In this document: positions 1 to 7,869 of the stretch, one piece after another
Numbering within the stretch: the stretch's first letter is position 1
Layout: every line of letters begins with the position of its first letter
Assembly (NCBI RefSeq): GCF_016595235.1
Contig: NZ_JAENHL010000004.1
Coordinates: 1 to 64,000, forward strand
DNA: 64,000 bases
Direction of reading: 5' to 3'
DNA from: Taklimakanibacter albus
GTDB lineage: Bacteria; Pseudomonadota; Alphaproteobacteria; Rhizobiales; Aestuariivirgaceae
Program-made: the position numbers and the translations under genes
Notes under the pieces: model-generated
What the model was told of the DNA's origin: nothing
The model's input: the letters and a program-made list of their open reading frames with translations, nothing else
Database searches by the model: none

Positions 1-104
1 ACCTTCGTGATCGCAGCCGTCAATGACGTCTTGCCATGATCGACATGGCCGATCGTGCCAATATTGCAGTGCGGCTTGTCGCGGTTGAATTTCTCTTTGC
101 CCAT
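1..104 (-). CDS. tuf: Elongation factor Tu, N-terminal fragment (cut by window edge)
   Basis: Only the first 34 or so codons lie in the window; the gene continues past base 1. The ATG is at 104-102. The translation starts [20 protein letters not shown] and runs into VDHGKTSLT, which is the GTP-binding P-loop (GHVDHGKT) of EF-Tu. EF-Tu delivers aminoacyl-tRNA to the ribosome in the cytoplasm. It lies directly downstream of tRNA-Tyr and tRNA-Gly on the same strand, a common arrangement in proteobacteria where these tRNAs are co-transcribed with tuf. Confidence 0.95.
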   Translation of the reverse strand, partial: MGKEKFNRDKPHCNIGTIGHVDHGKTSLTAAITK

Positions 105-138
105 TTCTACGACCCTGTTCTGGCGGACATCTAAATCT

Positions 139-212
139 TGGAGCGGGTGAGGGGAATCGAACCCCCGTCATCAGCTTGGAAGGCTGTTGCTCTACCATTG
201 AGCTACACCCGC
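139..212 (-). tRNA. tRNA-Gly (anticodon TCC)
   Basis: Read on the minus strand, this 74-nt sequence folds as a cloverleaf: acceptor GCGGGTG pairs with CACCCGC, the T arm contains GGTTCGATTCC, and the anticodon loop is CTTCCAA with TCC at positions 34-36. The 3' CCA is encoded. It sits between tRNA-Tyr and tuf and is probably part of one transcript with them. Confidence 0.97.
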
Positions 213-281
213 CCGGGAACTCGTACACCTCAAAAGCTCGGTCTCAGTCTCGGCGTTTTAGCCCATGCCCCCCTCAAGCGA

Positions 282-366
282 TGGTGGGGGAAGTAGGACT
301 CGAACCTACGAAGTCGAAGACAGCGGATTTACAGTCCGCCCCCTTTGCCGCTCGGGACATTCCCCC
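282..366 (-). tRNA. tRNA-Tyr (anticodon GTA)
   Basis: An 85-nt class II tRNA with a long variable arm. Acceptor GGGGGAA pairs with TTCCCCC, the anticodon loop ACTGTAAAT holds GTA, and the T arm reads AGGTTCGAGTCCT. CCA is encoded. It is the promoter-proximal gene of the tRNA-Tyr / tRNA-Gly / tuf run and is divergent from rlmB. Confidence 0.97.
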
Positions 367-525
367 GAATCGCCGTATGAGCTTGAGCCAAACGCCAAGG
401 AGCCCGGGGATTGCCCGGGCCCTTGAGTGGCGGCTTTATGCGCGCCACACAGGAACGTGTCAACCGCAAAAAGTCCAAGTCTTACAAGGATTGAGCCGCA
501 AGGGACTTTCTATATAAGGTCGACC

Positions 526-1290
526 ATGTCAGATCACCAGAAGCACCAGCCGGGCAATGACGAAATCGAGCGGCTTTACGGCGTTCACACCGTCGGCGAG
601 GCCCTGAAAAACCCAAAACGTAAATTTATCAAGCTCCTGGCGACCAAAAATGCCGCCGACCGGCTGGCCGCCGAGATCGCCCAGGCGAGAATCACCATCG
701 AGCCGGTCCTCCCCCGCGAGCTCGACCGCCTGTTGGGGCCCGAGGCCGTCCATCAGGGACTCGTCCTCGACTGCAAGCCCTTACGTCAACCTCGGCTCGA
801 CGAGATTCCGCGCGAGGGTATAGTCGTCCTCCTCGACCAGGTGACCGACCCCCACAATGTCGGGGCGATCATGCGGTCCTGCGCCGCCTTCGGGGTGACG
901 GCTCTCGTCGCCACCGCCCGCCACAGCCCGGAAGCCTCGGGCGTCCTGCTCAAATCGGCGTCCGGCGCCTATGAGCATGTTCCGTTCACCAAGGTGACCA
1001 ATCTCTCCCGCGCCATGGCGGAACTCCGCGATTACGGCTTCCTCCTGGTCGGGCTCGACAGCGAGGCCGCGGAGGATATCGGCGATGCCAGGCTCTCCCG
1101 CCCGGTCGCCCTGGTGCTCGGCGCCGAGGGCAAGGGCTTGCGGCGATTGACGCGCGACACCTGCGATACCGTGGTGCGGCTCGACATGCCGGGCCTGATC
1201 AAGAGCCTCAACGTGTCCAATGCCGCGGCGATAGCCCTTTATGCCCTGCACCGGTCGGGAGGCTCGCCTTCCGAAAAAGCGCAGGCCTGA
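526..1290 (+). CDS. rlmB: 23S rRNA (guanosine-2'-O-)methyltransferase RlmB, SpoU/TrmH family
   Basis: A 254-aa SPOUT-class methyltransferase expected to methylate the 2'-O of a guanosine in 23S rRNA domain V (family knowledge: G2251 in E. coli). The N-terminal 75 or so residues form the L30e-like RNA-binding part (RLYGVHTVGEAL at 16-27). The knotted catalytic half shows the three SPOUT motifs: NVGAIMRSCAAFGV near 111, LVLGAEGKGLRR near 196, and SLNVSNAAAIALY near 227. The ATG at 526 is preferred over an in-frame upstream start because homology begins there. Its place opposite tRNA-Tyr supports the assignment. Family members with other rRNA or tRNA targets cannot be excluded. Confidence 0.9.
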   Translation: MSDHQKHQPGNDEIERLYGVHTVGEALKNPKRKFIKLLATKNAADRLAAEIAQARITIEPVLPRELDRLLGPEAVHQGLVLDCKPLRQPRLDEIPREGIVVLLDQVTDPHNVGAIMRSCAAFGVTALVATARHSPEASGVLLKSASGAYEHVPFTKVTNLSRAMAELRDYGFLLVGLDSEAAEDIGDARLSRPVALVLGAEGKGLRRLTRDTCDTVVRLDMPGLIKSLNVSNAAAIALYALHRSGGSPSEKAQA

Positions 1291-1324
1291 AACATCGGGA
1301 TCGGCTAGGAAAACCCGTCAACTA

Positions 1325-1372
1325 GAGCGCTTCCCGCCAAAGTTGCTCGACTTTGGCGATAAGGAAGCACTC
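1325..1372. repeat. REP-like intergenic palindrome
   Basis: A 48-bp imperfect palindrome between rlmB and the MFS gene. The outer arms are GAG/CTC and GCTTCC/GGAAGC, the inner arms CCAAAGT/ACTTTGG, separated by short asymmetric internal loops and a small apical loop. The design, starting with a GAGC-type end and two nested stems, is like the intergenic palindromes scattered through rhizobial genomes. There is no T-run, so it is not a typical intrinsic terminator. Only one copy was noticed in this window. Confidence 0.5.
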
Positions 1373-1398
1373 CTGCTTATAAGATCGGGAATCCTGTC

Positions 1399-2616
1399 GT
1401 GACCACCGCCGAGAATACCAACGCCCCATCACAAAACGACACGGTCATCGCGGTTCTCACCGCGCTCAGCGTCTGCCATCTGCTCAATGACATGATGCAG
1501 TCGCTGCTGCCCTCGATCTACCCGATCCTGAAAGACTCCTATCAGCTCGATTTCAGCCAGATCGGCTTCATCACGCTGGCGTTCCAGCTCACCGCCTCGC
1601 TGCTGCAGCCGGTCGTCGGCATGTATACCGACCGCTATCCGAAGCCCTATTCGGCGGCCATCGGCATGGGCATGACCGTCGTCGGCCTTGGCTTGATCGC
1701 CACCGCCAATTCCTATCCGCTGCTGCTGGCGGCAGCCGCCTTTGTCGGCGTCGGTTCGTCGATCTTCCATCCCGAATCGTCGCGGGTGGCCAGGCTCGCT
1801 TCCGGCGGCCGTCATGGCTTCGCGCAGTCGCTTTTCCAGGTCGGCGGCAATGTCGGCTCCGCCATCGGCCCCCTGCTCGCCGCTTTGATCATCCTACCCA
1901 ATGGCCAGAAGAGCGTCGCCTGGTTCATGGCCGCCGGCATCGTCGCCATGGGGCTTCTGACCTTCGTCGGCCGCTGGTACGCCACCCATGGCCGCGCCCG
2001 CGTCTCGGTGACGTCGACACGCGCCCATCTCGAGCATCTCTCCTCCGGCCGCATCAAGCTCGCCATTGCGGTGCTGGTGGCATTGGTATTTTCGAAGTTC
2101 GTCTATATGGCGAGCCTCGGCAACTACTTCACCTTCTACCTCATCGATACGTTCGGCGTGTCGGTGCACAATTCGCAGCTCTATCTCTTCGTGTTCCTGG
2201 CCGCCGTGGCCGCCGGCACGTTCCTCGGCGGGCCGCTCGGCGATTATTTCGGCCGCAAATACGTCATCTGGTTCTCGATCGTGGGCGCGCTTCCCTTCAC
2301 GCTGGCGCTGCCTTACGCCAATCTCGAATGGACGCTGGTGCTCGCCATCATCATCGGCCTCATCATGTCGTCGGCCTTCTCGGCGATCGTCGTCTTCGCA
2401 CAGGAGCTTGTGCCGGGCCGCACCGGCATGATCGCCGGCCTGTTCTTCGGCCTGGCTTTCGGCATGGGTGGCCTGGGTGCGGCCATTCTGGGCGAGATCG
2501 CCGATCTCACCAGCATCGGCTATGTCTATCAGATCTGCTCGTTCCTGCCGCTGATCGGGCTCGTCACCTGGTTCCTGCCCAATATCGAAGGCAGCCGTCG
2601 GCGCGCCAAGGCCTGA
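1399..2616 (+). CDS. MFS transporter, fosmidomycin-resistance (Fsr) type
   Basis: A 405-aa inner-membrane protein with about twelve hydrophobic helices, of the length and layout of the major facilitator superfamily. The N-terminal part (CHLLNDMMQSLLPSIYPILK, then GFITLAFQLTASLLQPVVG) is characteristic of the Fsr group, proton-driven exporters known for fosmidomycin resistance. The loop between helices 2 and 3 has the MFS signature in the form YTDRYPKPY. The start is a GTG at 1399. It stands alone, ending five bases from the convergent nadE. The real substrate cannot be read from sequence; other drug or metabolite efflux is possible. Confidence 0.85.
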   Translation: MTTAENTNAPSQNDTVIAVLTALSVCHLLNDMMQSLLPSIYPILKDSYQLDFSQIGFITLAFQLTASLLQPVVGMYTDRYPKPYSAAIGMGMTVVGLGLIATANSYPLLLAAAAFVGVGSSIFHPESSRVARLASGGRHGFAQSLFQVGGNVGSAIGPLLAALIILPNGQKSVAWFMAAGIVAMGLLTFVGRWYATHGRARVSVTSTRAHLEHLSSGRIKLAIAVLVALVFSKFVYMASLGNYFTFYLIDTFGVSVHNSQLYLFVFLAAVAAGTFLGGPLGDYFGRKYVIWFSIVGALPFTLALPYANLEWTLVLAIIIGLIMSSAFSAIVVFAQELVPGRTGMIAGLFFGLAFGMGGLGAAILGEIADLTSIGYVYQICSFLPLIGLVTWFLPNIEGSRRRAKA

Positions 2617-2620
2617 GCCA

Positions 2621-3442
2621 TCAGGCCGGCGCGACCGGCAATGTCCGCTTGTGCGCCGTGCCGCGATAGGTGGCGAGGATGCGCTGATGTGCTTGCGGAG
2701 CAACCTCCTTGCCTTCCAGGAAGTCGTCGATGTCCTCATAGCTGACGCCGAGTGCGTCCTCGTCGGGCTTGAGCGGTGCTTCCGTCTCGAGATCGGCGGT
2801 GGGGGTCTTGAACACCAGCTCGGAAGGCGCGCCCAGATGGTGGGCGATCGCCCGGACGCGCCTCTTATTGAGACCGGTCAGCGGCACGACATCGGCCGCC
2901 CCATCGCCGAACTTGGTGAAGAATCCCATGAGCGCCTCGGCGGCATGATCGGTGCCGATGACGAGGCCTCCCAACGCGCCGGCGAGCGCGAATTGCGCGA
3001 TCATGCGCTGGCGCGCTTTGATATTGCCGTGGTGGAAATCATGACGCGGCCCGTCGAACAGGTCGGCCGCCTCCTGCATGATCTGGGCCCGCATCGCATC
3101 GGCCGCGGGTTTGATGTCGATGGTGACGATCCGGTCCGGTGCGATGACGCCCAATGACCTTTGCGCGTCGCTCTCGTCGCGCTGCGCGCCATAAGGCAGG
3201 CGCATCGCGATGAAGGTCGCCTCATGGCCGGCGCCGCGTGACCGTTCCACCGCCCTCTGGGCCAGAAGACCGGCGGTCAGCGAGTCGACCCCGCCACTGA
3301 TGCCCAGCACATAGGCGCGGGCCCGGGCGGCGCGCAGATAATCGGCCAGGAAGGTGACCCGCCGGTCGATCTCGGCCTCGACATCGAAAGCCGTCGTAAC
3401 GCCGAGATCCCGGGCGATTGTGGTCTGGTGATCGAGCATCAT
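2621..3442 (-). CDS. nadE: NAD(+) synthase, ammonia-dependent
   Basis: A 273-aa enzyme that amidates nicotinic acid adenine dinucleotide to NAD+ using ATP, the last step of NAD synthesis. The ATP-pyrophosphatase P-loop SGGVDS is at residues 49-54. The conserved GTDHAAEALMGFFTKFGDG segment and the PLTGLNKRRVR stretch are typical of the NadE active site. The length matches the short, single-domain form (about 275 aa); there is no N-terminal nitrilase-like glutaminase domain, so ammonia is the likely nitrogen donor. Two ATG codons are adjacent (3442 and 3439); either could start. Confidence 0.93.
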   Translation of the reverse strand: MMLDHQTTIARDLGVTTAFDVEAEIDRRVTFLADYLRAARARAYVLGISGGVDSLTAGLLAQRAVERSRGAGHEATFIAMRLPYGAQRDESDAQRSLGVIAPDRIVTIDIKPAADAMRAQIMQEAADLFDGPRHDFHHGNIKARQRMIAQFALAGALGGLVIGTDHAAEALMGFFTKFGDGAADVVPLTGLNKRRVRAIAHHLGAPSELVFKTPTADLETEAPLKPDEDALGVSYEDIDDFLEGKEVAPQAHQRILATYRGTAHKRTLPVAPA

Positions 3443-3504
3443 ACCCCCGTATTACTATGAGATTGCGCGTCGAAACCCGCCCCGCTATATGCGTGGCGCA
3501 TAGC

Positions 3505-3579
3505 GCCGGAATAGCTCAGCGGTAGAGCAGCGGTTTTGTAAACCGAAGGTCGGGGGTTCAATCCCCTCTTCCGGCACCA
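3505..3579 (+). tRNA. tRNA-Thr (anticodon TGT)
   Basis: A 75-nt cloverleaf: acceptor GCCGGAA with TTCCGGC, D arm GCTCAGCGGTAGAGC, anticodon loop TTTGTAA with TGT, T arm GGGGGTTCAATCCCCT, and encoded CCA. The bottom pair of the anticodon stem appears to be a G-A mismatch. It stands alone between nadE and the small secreted protein gene. Confidence 0.94.
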
Positions 3580-3595
3580 TCTTCCCCCCGCCATC

Positions 3596-3901
3596 TCACT
3601 GCAGGGCCTTTTTCGCTTCCTCTTCGTCATCGATGCATCCTTGCAGAATGACATAGGAGCCGCCGATCGCCTGGGCAATGTCGGTGCAATAGCTCATGAT
3701 CTGCGCTTCCACCGATCGCGCCTGCGCATTGACAAGCGCCGTAGCCTCTTCGTCGCGGCATCCCTTCTCGATGACATAGCTCCCACCCACCGCAGCGGAC
3801 ACTTGCTTGCAGTAGCGCTCGGTATTGAATGTCGGGATTTCGGCCGCCTCCGCGATGCCACCCATCAGCAGTATCAGAAAAAGTCCTGTCCAAATCCGCA
3901 C
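3596..3901 (-). CDS. Small secreted protein with a duplicated cysteine motif
   Basis: Function unknown. The start is taken as GTG at 3901 because GGGAG lies nine bases upstream and the product then begins with a clean signal peptide (VRIWTGLFLILLMGGIAEA, then AEIP). An in-frame start at 3946 would put 15 unlikely residues in front. The mature 80 or so residues contain two copies of one unit: YCKQVSAAVGGSYVIEKGCR and YCTDIAQAIGGSYVILQGCI, each followed by an acidic DEE or DDEE. Each unit has two cysteines about 17 residues apart, suggesting one disulfide per repeat in the periplasm. It is convergent with tRNA-Thr and is probably monocistronic. Confidence 0.72.
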   Translation of the reverse strand: MRIWTGLFLILLMGGIAEAAEIPTFNTERYCKQVSAAVGGSYVIEKGCRDEEATALVNAQARSVEAQIMSYCTDIAQAIGGSYVILQGCIDDEEEAKKALQ

Positions 3902-3970
3902 GATCGCCGTCTCCCAGGTCACGTCATCGACCCAGTCTAAGAGCAAATGCTGATCACCAACAACCCACAG

Positions 3971-4570
3971 CTATTTTGAGATCTCCACCACGACCTCGGT
4001 GCATCTGTCGCCATTGGTCGGATGGAAGTCGACCGAGCAGGCCGTCACCACCAGGAGAAGATCGCGCTCGGCCCGCAGGGCCACATAGCCGCCGGGCGGA
4101 TTGATCGAGGCATGCACGTCGAGACGGCCGTCGGGCGCGGGCAAGGAATTCTGGAAAAAATCGACCGGGTCGGGAATGGCGGGCAGCGTTATCCCCGCTT
4201 TCTCGAGCGCCTTGACAAGATTGTCCTGACAGCTCGGATGATCCGGCAGCCCGGCGCGTTCATAAAGCCAGCGATTGCAGGCCGGAAACAGCATGTCATG
4301 CGGGCCTGGTGAGGCGTCTTCCACCAGTGTCAGCAACGGCTCACCACGCGTGCTGTAGAATCGATCGCCAACCTTCGGAAACATCTTCTCGGTGATGTCG
4401 CGCGTCTGCGACGTGCTCAGCCAGTCGAGCGCCGGTCCATCGATCACGAAGGCCCAGAGATCGGCGACCTGCTGGCCCTGCGGGTCGATGATGCGGATCA
4501 TGTCACCGCGCCGGACTGAAAAGGATTCTCCTGATTGTGGGGCGATGACGGTGCGACGGACTTCCGGCAT
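3971..4570 (-). CDS. DUF1989 / urea carboxylase-associated family protein
   Basis: A 199-aa cytoplasmic protein of the DUF1989 family, whose members accompany urea amidolyase genes or regulators of nitrogen metabolism. Visible family features are GDMIRIIDPQGQQVADLWAF near the N terminus, a TRGEPLLTLVEDASPGPHD segment, a CN...C cluster (FPACNRWLYERAGLPDHPSC) and the C-terminal VTACSVDFHPTNG. The conserved cysteines and histidines fit a metal site, but the reaction is not established. It has no urea carboxylase partner here; the next gene on the same strand upstream is a LysR regulator. Confidence 0.82.
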   Translation of the reverse strand: MPEVRRTVIAPQSGESFSVRRGDMIRIIDPQGQQVADLWAFVIDGPALDWLSTSQTRDITEKMFPKVGDRFYSTRGEPLLTLVEDASPGPHDMLFPACNRWLYERAGLPDHPSCQDNLVKALEKAGITLPAIPDPVDFFQNSLPAPDGRLDVHASINPPGGYVALRAERDLLLVVTACSVDFHPTNGDRCTEVVVEISK

Positions 4571-4643
4571 GGGTTCTGCTGTGACTCCATTATGAAGCAG
4601 GACGACTTCTTGCAGGATTAGCGCAAGGGATACAATGCCCGCT

Positions 4644-5528
4644 TCAGGCGCGCGGCAACTCCCGCTCCGCCATGGCGATGAAAGCTTGTGCCGCTTGCGA
4701 AACGAGCCCGCTGGGTGGTGTGATCAGCAAGGTGCGGAATTTCACCGCGGGCTTGAAGGGCAACACGGCGAGGCCGCTGCGGTCGAGCCCCAGAAGCGCG
4801 AAGGGATTGACGAGACCTAGCCCTGCGCCGCTGCGCGCCAGATTGCAGATCGTTGCCGAATATTGGGTCTCGACCACGATCCGCCGCTTGACCTTGGCGG
4901 CATCGAAGGCACGGTCGATGCGCGACCGCGCCGCGTCCTCGCTTGCGAGCGAAATGAAGCGCTCATCGGCGAGATCCTGCGGCGTGAGGACAGCCTTGCG
5001 CGCCAGCGCATGCGCCGACGGCAGGACGCAGACCGCATCGGGATTGGCGAACAGGCTTGCCTTCACCCCGGCTCGGTCGATCTCGTCGGCGGCGAAGCCG
5101 AGATCGAACTGGCCCGATTGAACGAGCGTCTTCACCGTCTCGGAACTGTGGATGTGCAGCACGATGGAGAGCCCCGGATTGCCGGCGCAGAACGCCCCGA
5201 CGACCCGCGGCAGGAAGGCATGACCGAGCACCGGCAGGCTCGCGATGCGCAGCGTGCCGGACGAGAAGCTGCGGATATTCTCGGCGGCGAAATGCAATTG
5301 CTCGAGGCCGATGAAGGCACGGCGGACTTCATTGTAGAAGGCGTGGCCTTCCGCGGTCGGCGTGATGCGTCCCTTGCCGCGCTCGAATAATTTGAGCCGC
5401 GTCGCCTTTTCGAGGTCGGCCAGGAGACGGCTGACCGCCGGCTGGGACACACGCAGAAGCTCCGCCGCGCGCGTGGTGGTGCCGCACGCCATCACCGTCT
5501 TGAAGGCTTCGATCTGCCGGAAGTTCAT
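4644..5528 (-). CDS. LysR-family transcriptional regulator
   Basis: A 294-aa regulator. Residues 1-60 hold the LysR winged helix (MNFRQIEAFKTVMACGTTTR, then SQPAVSRLLADLEKATRLKLFER), followed by a two-lobed effector domain with the typical GFAADEI and GLGLVNPFALLGL segments. The ATG at 5528 is chosen because the HTH begins there and AGGGA lies just upstream; a longer in-frame start at 5564 would add 12 untypical residues. It is divergent from the PLP lyase and Aap-type transporter genes across a 92-bp AT-rich gap, the usual position of a LysR activator relative to its target, so control of that operon is inferred. Confidence 0.9.
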   Translation of the reverse strand: MNFRQIEAFKTVMACGTTTRAAELLRVSQPAVSRLLADLEKATRLKLFERGKGRITPTAEGHAFYNEVRRAFIGLEQLHFAAENIRSFSSGTLRIASLPVLGHAFLPRVVGAFCAGNPGLSIVLHIHSSETVKTLVQSGQFDLGFAADEIDRAGVKASLFANPDAVCVLPSAHALARKAVLTPQDLADERFISLASEDAARSRIDRAFDAAKVKRRIVVETQYSATICNLARSGAGLGLVNPFALLGLDRSGLAVLPFKPAVKFRTLLITPPSGLVSQAAQAFIAMAERELPRA

Positions 5529-5620
5529 GCGTCCCTCGCTCAGCAGGATATAACAAATCTGCATAACTTGATGGAGAATTAGTATTTGAATTCACGAGGT
5601 CGCGCCAGTCTAATGCCTGC

Positions 5621-6802
5621 ATGCAAGACGAAACGCTTCTCCTTCACACTGAGATCGATGACCTGCCATTCCCCGCTTTGACGCCCGTCGTTCATCGTGC
5701 CTCGACGATCGTGTTTCCCACGGTGGCGGCGTTTCTCGCCCGGCAGGAGCAGTTCTATGACGGCTACTCCTACGGCCTGTACGGCCATCCGGCCTCGCGC
5801 CATCTGGCCCAGAATATCGCTGCCCTCGAAGGCGGTGCCCGCACACTGGTCACCCCGTCCGGCATGGCGTCCATCACCGTCGTCAATCTGGCGGTGCTGC
5901 ACGCGGGCGATCATGTCCTGCTGCCGGATCCCGTCTATGCGCCTGCGCGCGCGGCCGCTGACAGATTCCTTTCCGGCATCGGCGTCACGGCGAGCTACTA
6001 CGATCCGGCCATCGCCGGCGGCATCGAGCAAGTACTGCGTCCGACAACGAAGCTGGTCTGGGTTGAATCACCGGCCTCCTTCACCATGGAAGTGCAGGAC
6101 CTGCCCGCCATCGTCAAAGCCGCCCACGGACATGGCGCGCTCGTCGCGGTGGATGGTACCTGGGCGTCGCCTCTCGGCCTCAAGGCGCTGCGCCACGGTG
6201 CCGACTTTGCCGTCCAGGCGCTGTCCAAACATGTCGGCGGCCATTCCGATCTTCTCCTCGGCAGCGTCACCGTCGCGTCGGAGGAACTTTATCGGCGTCT
6301 CAAGGACACCAGCAAACATCTGGGTCTCGGCGCGGCACCCGACGACTGCTTCCTGGCGCAGCGCGGCCTCGGCACGCTGGCGACCAGGCTCGAGCGCCAG
6401 ACCGCCTCGGCTTTGAAGATCGCCCAATGGCTGGCGCGGCATCCCGAGGTCGAACGCATCCTCTATCCCCTGCTCTCGGGCGATCCCGGTCATGCGCTCT
6501 GGCGGCGTGACTTTTTGGGCGGCAGTGGCGTCTTCTCAGTCCTGCTCAAACCGCGCGGTGACGGCGATCTCGCCTCCTTCCTCGAGCACTTGCGCCTGTT
6601 CCGGATCGGCGCCAGCTGGGGCGGGCTGCACAGCCTCGTCGCGCCGGTCAGGCTCGACAGCGCGCGCAGCGTGAGACCCTGGCCCAAAGGTGGGCCGCTC
6701 ATCCGCTTCAGCATCGGCCTCGAACATCCCGACGATCTTATGACCGACATCGAAGAAGGCCTCGCCCGCTATGCCGGAGGACGCAAAGCGGCGGCCGAAT
6801 GA
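5621..6802 (+). CDS. Cys/Met-metabolism PLP-dependent lyase (cystathionine beta-lyase type)
   Basis: A 393-aa fold-type I PLP enzyme. The family pattern is complete: YSYGLYGHPASRHLAQNIAA near 49, TPSGMASI for the cofactor phosphate, VAVDGTWASP with the PLP-contacting aspartate, and the Schiff-base lysine K203 within ALSKHVGGHSD. Such enzymes cleave cystathionine, cystine or related amino acids, releasing a thiol, pyruvate and ammonia. It is the first gene of a run with a complete amino-acid ABC transporter (34-bp gap), so the transported compound is probably its substrate. Cystathionine beta-lyase is the closest family by eye; gamma-lyase or methionine lyase activity is possible. Confidence 0.85.
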   Translation: MQDETLLLHTEIDDLPFPALTPVVHRASTIVFPTVAAFLARQEQFYDGYSYGLYGHPASRHLAQNIAALEGGARTLVTPSGMASITVVNLAVLHAGDHVLLPDPVYAPARAAADRFLSGIGVTASYYDPAIAGGIEQVLRPTTKLVWVESPASFTMEVQDLPAIVKAAHGHGALVAVDGTWASPLGLKALRHGADFAVQALSKHVGGHSDLLLGSVTVASEELYRRLKDTSKHLGLGAAPDDCFLAQRGLGTLATRLERQTASALKIAQWLARHPEVERILYPLLSGDPGHALWRRDFLGGSGVFSVLLKPRGDGDLASFLEHLRLFRIGASWGGLHSLVAPVRLDSARSVRPWPKGGPLIRFSIGLEHPDDLMTDIEEGLARYAGGRKAAAE

Positions 6803-6836
6803 CACAACAAGTAGAACAAAGGAAAAGGAGGAAATC

Positions 6837-7862
6837 ATGAAGAAGTATCTGATGAGCGCCGTAATCGCCGCAAGCCTGGCGGCGGCGCCGGCCCTGGCCG
6901 CCGAGGGCGAGCGCGTCGCGGCGGTCAAGGCCCGCGGTGAGCTCATCTGCGGTACCAGCACCGGAACAGCGATCGGCCTCAGCACGCTCGATGAGACCGG
7001 CAAATGGTCGGGGCTCGAGGTAGACTATTGCCGCGCTCTTGCCGCCGCCCTTCTCGGCGATGCCGCGAAGGTGAAATTCGTTCCGCTTGAATTCAAGAAC
7101 GCCTTCGCCGCGCTGCAGTCCGGCAGCGTCGACATCCTGGCGCGCGGTGCCAGCTGGACGTTTACACGCGATACCGAGATGAAGTTCAGTTTCATCGGGC
7201 CCTATATGTATGACGGCCAAAGCTTCATGGTGAAGAAGAGCCGCAATGTGAGCAAAATTGCCGATCTCGGCGGGGCCTCCATCTGCGTCTCGGCCGGCAC
7301 CACCTCCGAGCTCAATCTCTCCGATTATTTCCGGGTCAACAATCTCGACTTCACGCCGATCGTCGCCAACAGCCGCGAGCAGAACCTCGCCAATCTCGAG
7401 GCCGATCGCTGCGATGCCTATACCAATGAGCGTGGCGGGCTGGCGGCGAGCCGCCTCGGCCTCGCCGATCCGGATGCGTATGTGATCTTCGACGAGATCA
7501 TCTCCAAGGAGCCGCTGAGTGCCACCATCAAGCAGGATGATCCGGCCTTCCACGATATCGCCGCCTGGACCTATTATGCGCTCGTCAATGCCGAGGAGCT
7601 GGGCATCACCTCAGCCAACGTGACCGAGCTCGCCAATTCCTCACCCAATCCGGAAGTGCAGCGGCTGATGGGCAAGACCGGCGACTTCGGCACGAAGCTC
7701 GGCCTCGCCAATGACTGGGCAGTGAAGGCGATCGCCACCGGCGGCAATTACGGCGAGATCTTCGAGCGCAATCTCGGCAGCGGCAGCCGGGTCAAGCTGT
7801 CGCGCGGTCTGAACAATCTGTGGACCAAGGGTGGCCTGATCTACGCCCCGCCGGTACGCTGA
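6837..7862 (+). CDS. Amino-acid ABC transporter, periplasmic binding protein (AapJ/BztA type)
   Basis: A 341-aa solute-binding protein with a signal peptide (MKKYLMSAVIAASLAAAPAL, cleavage near AEGE). The region RVAAVKARGELICGTSTGT is the hallmark of the general L-amino-acid binding proteins AapJ/BztA, and a cysteine-bearing pair (ELICG, VDYCRALAAALLG) is retained. At about 340 residues it has the length of AapJ rather than of small polar amino-acid binding proteins. The ATG at 6837 has a strong AAGGAGG upstream. It feeds the permeases encoded immediately downstream. Specificity is not readable from sequence; the neighbouring lyase hints at a sulfur-containing amino acid. Confidence 0.9.
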   Translation: MKKYLMSAVIAASLAAAPALAAEGERVAAVKARGELICGTSTGTAIGLSTLDETGKWSGLEVDYCRALAAALLGDAAKVKFVPLEFKNAFAALQSGSVDILARGASWTFTRDTEMKFSFIGPYMYDGQSFMVKKSRNVSKIADLGGASICVSAGTTSELNLSDYFRVNNLDFTPIVANSREQNLANLEADRCDAYTNERGGLAASRLGLADPDAYVIFDEIISKEPLSATIKQDDPAFHDIAAWTYYALVNAEELGITSANVTELANSSPNPEVQRLMGKTGDFGTKLGLANDWAVKAIATGGNYGEIFERNLGSGSRVKLSRGLNNLWTKGGLIYAPPVR

Positions 7863-7869
7863 AACGATC

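Noticed and set aside
427-525. N-terminal extension of rlmB
   Set aside because: The 33 extra residues show no homology and the ATG at 526 begins the family sequence.
5529-5620. Possible SAM or cysteine riboswitch before the PLP lyase
   Set aside because: The 92-bp gap is shared by two divergent genes and lacks the conserved paired elements; a LysR site is more likely.
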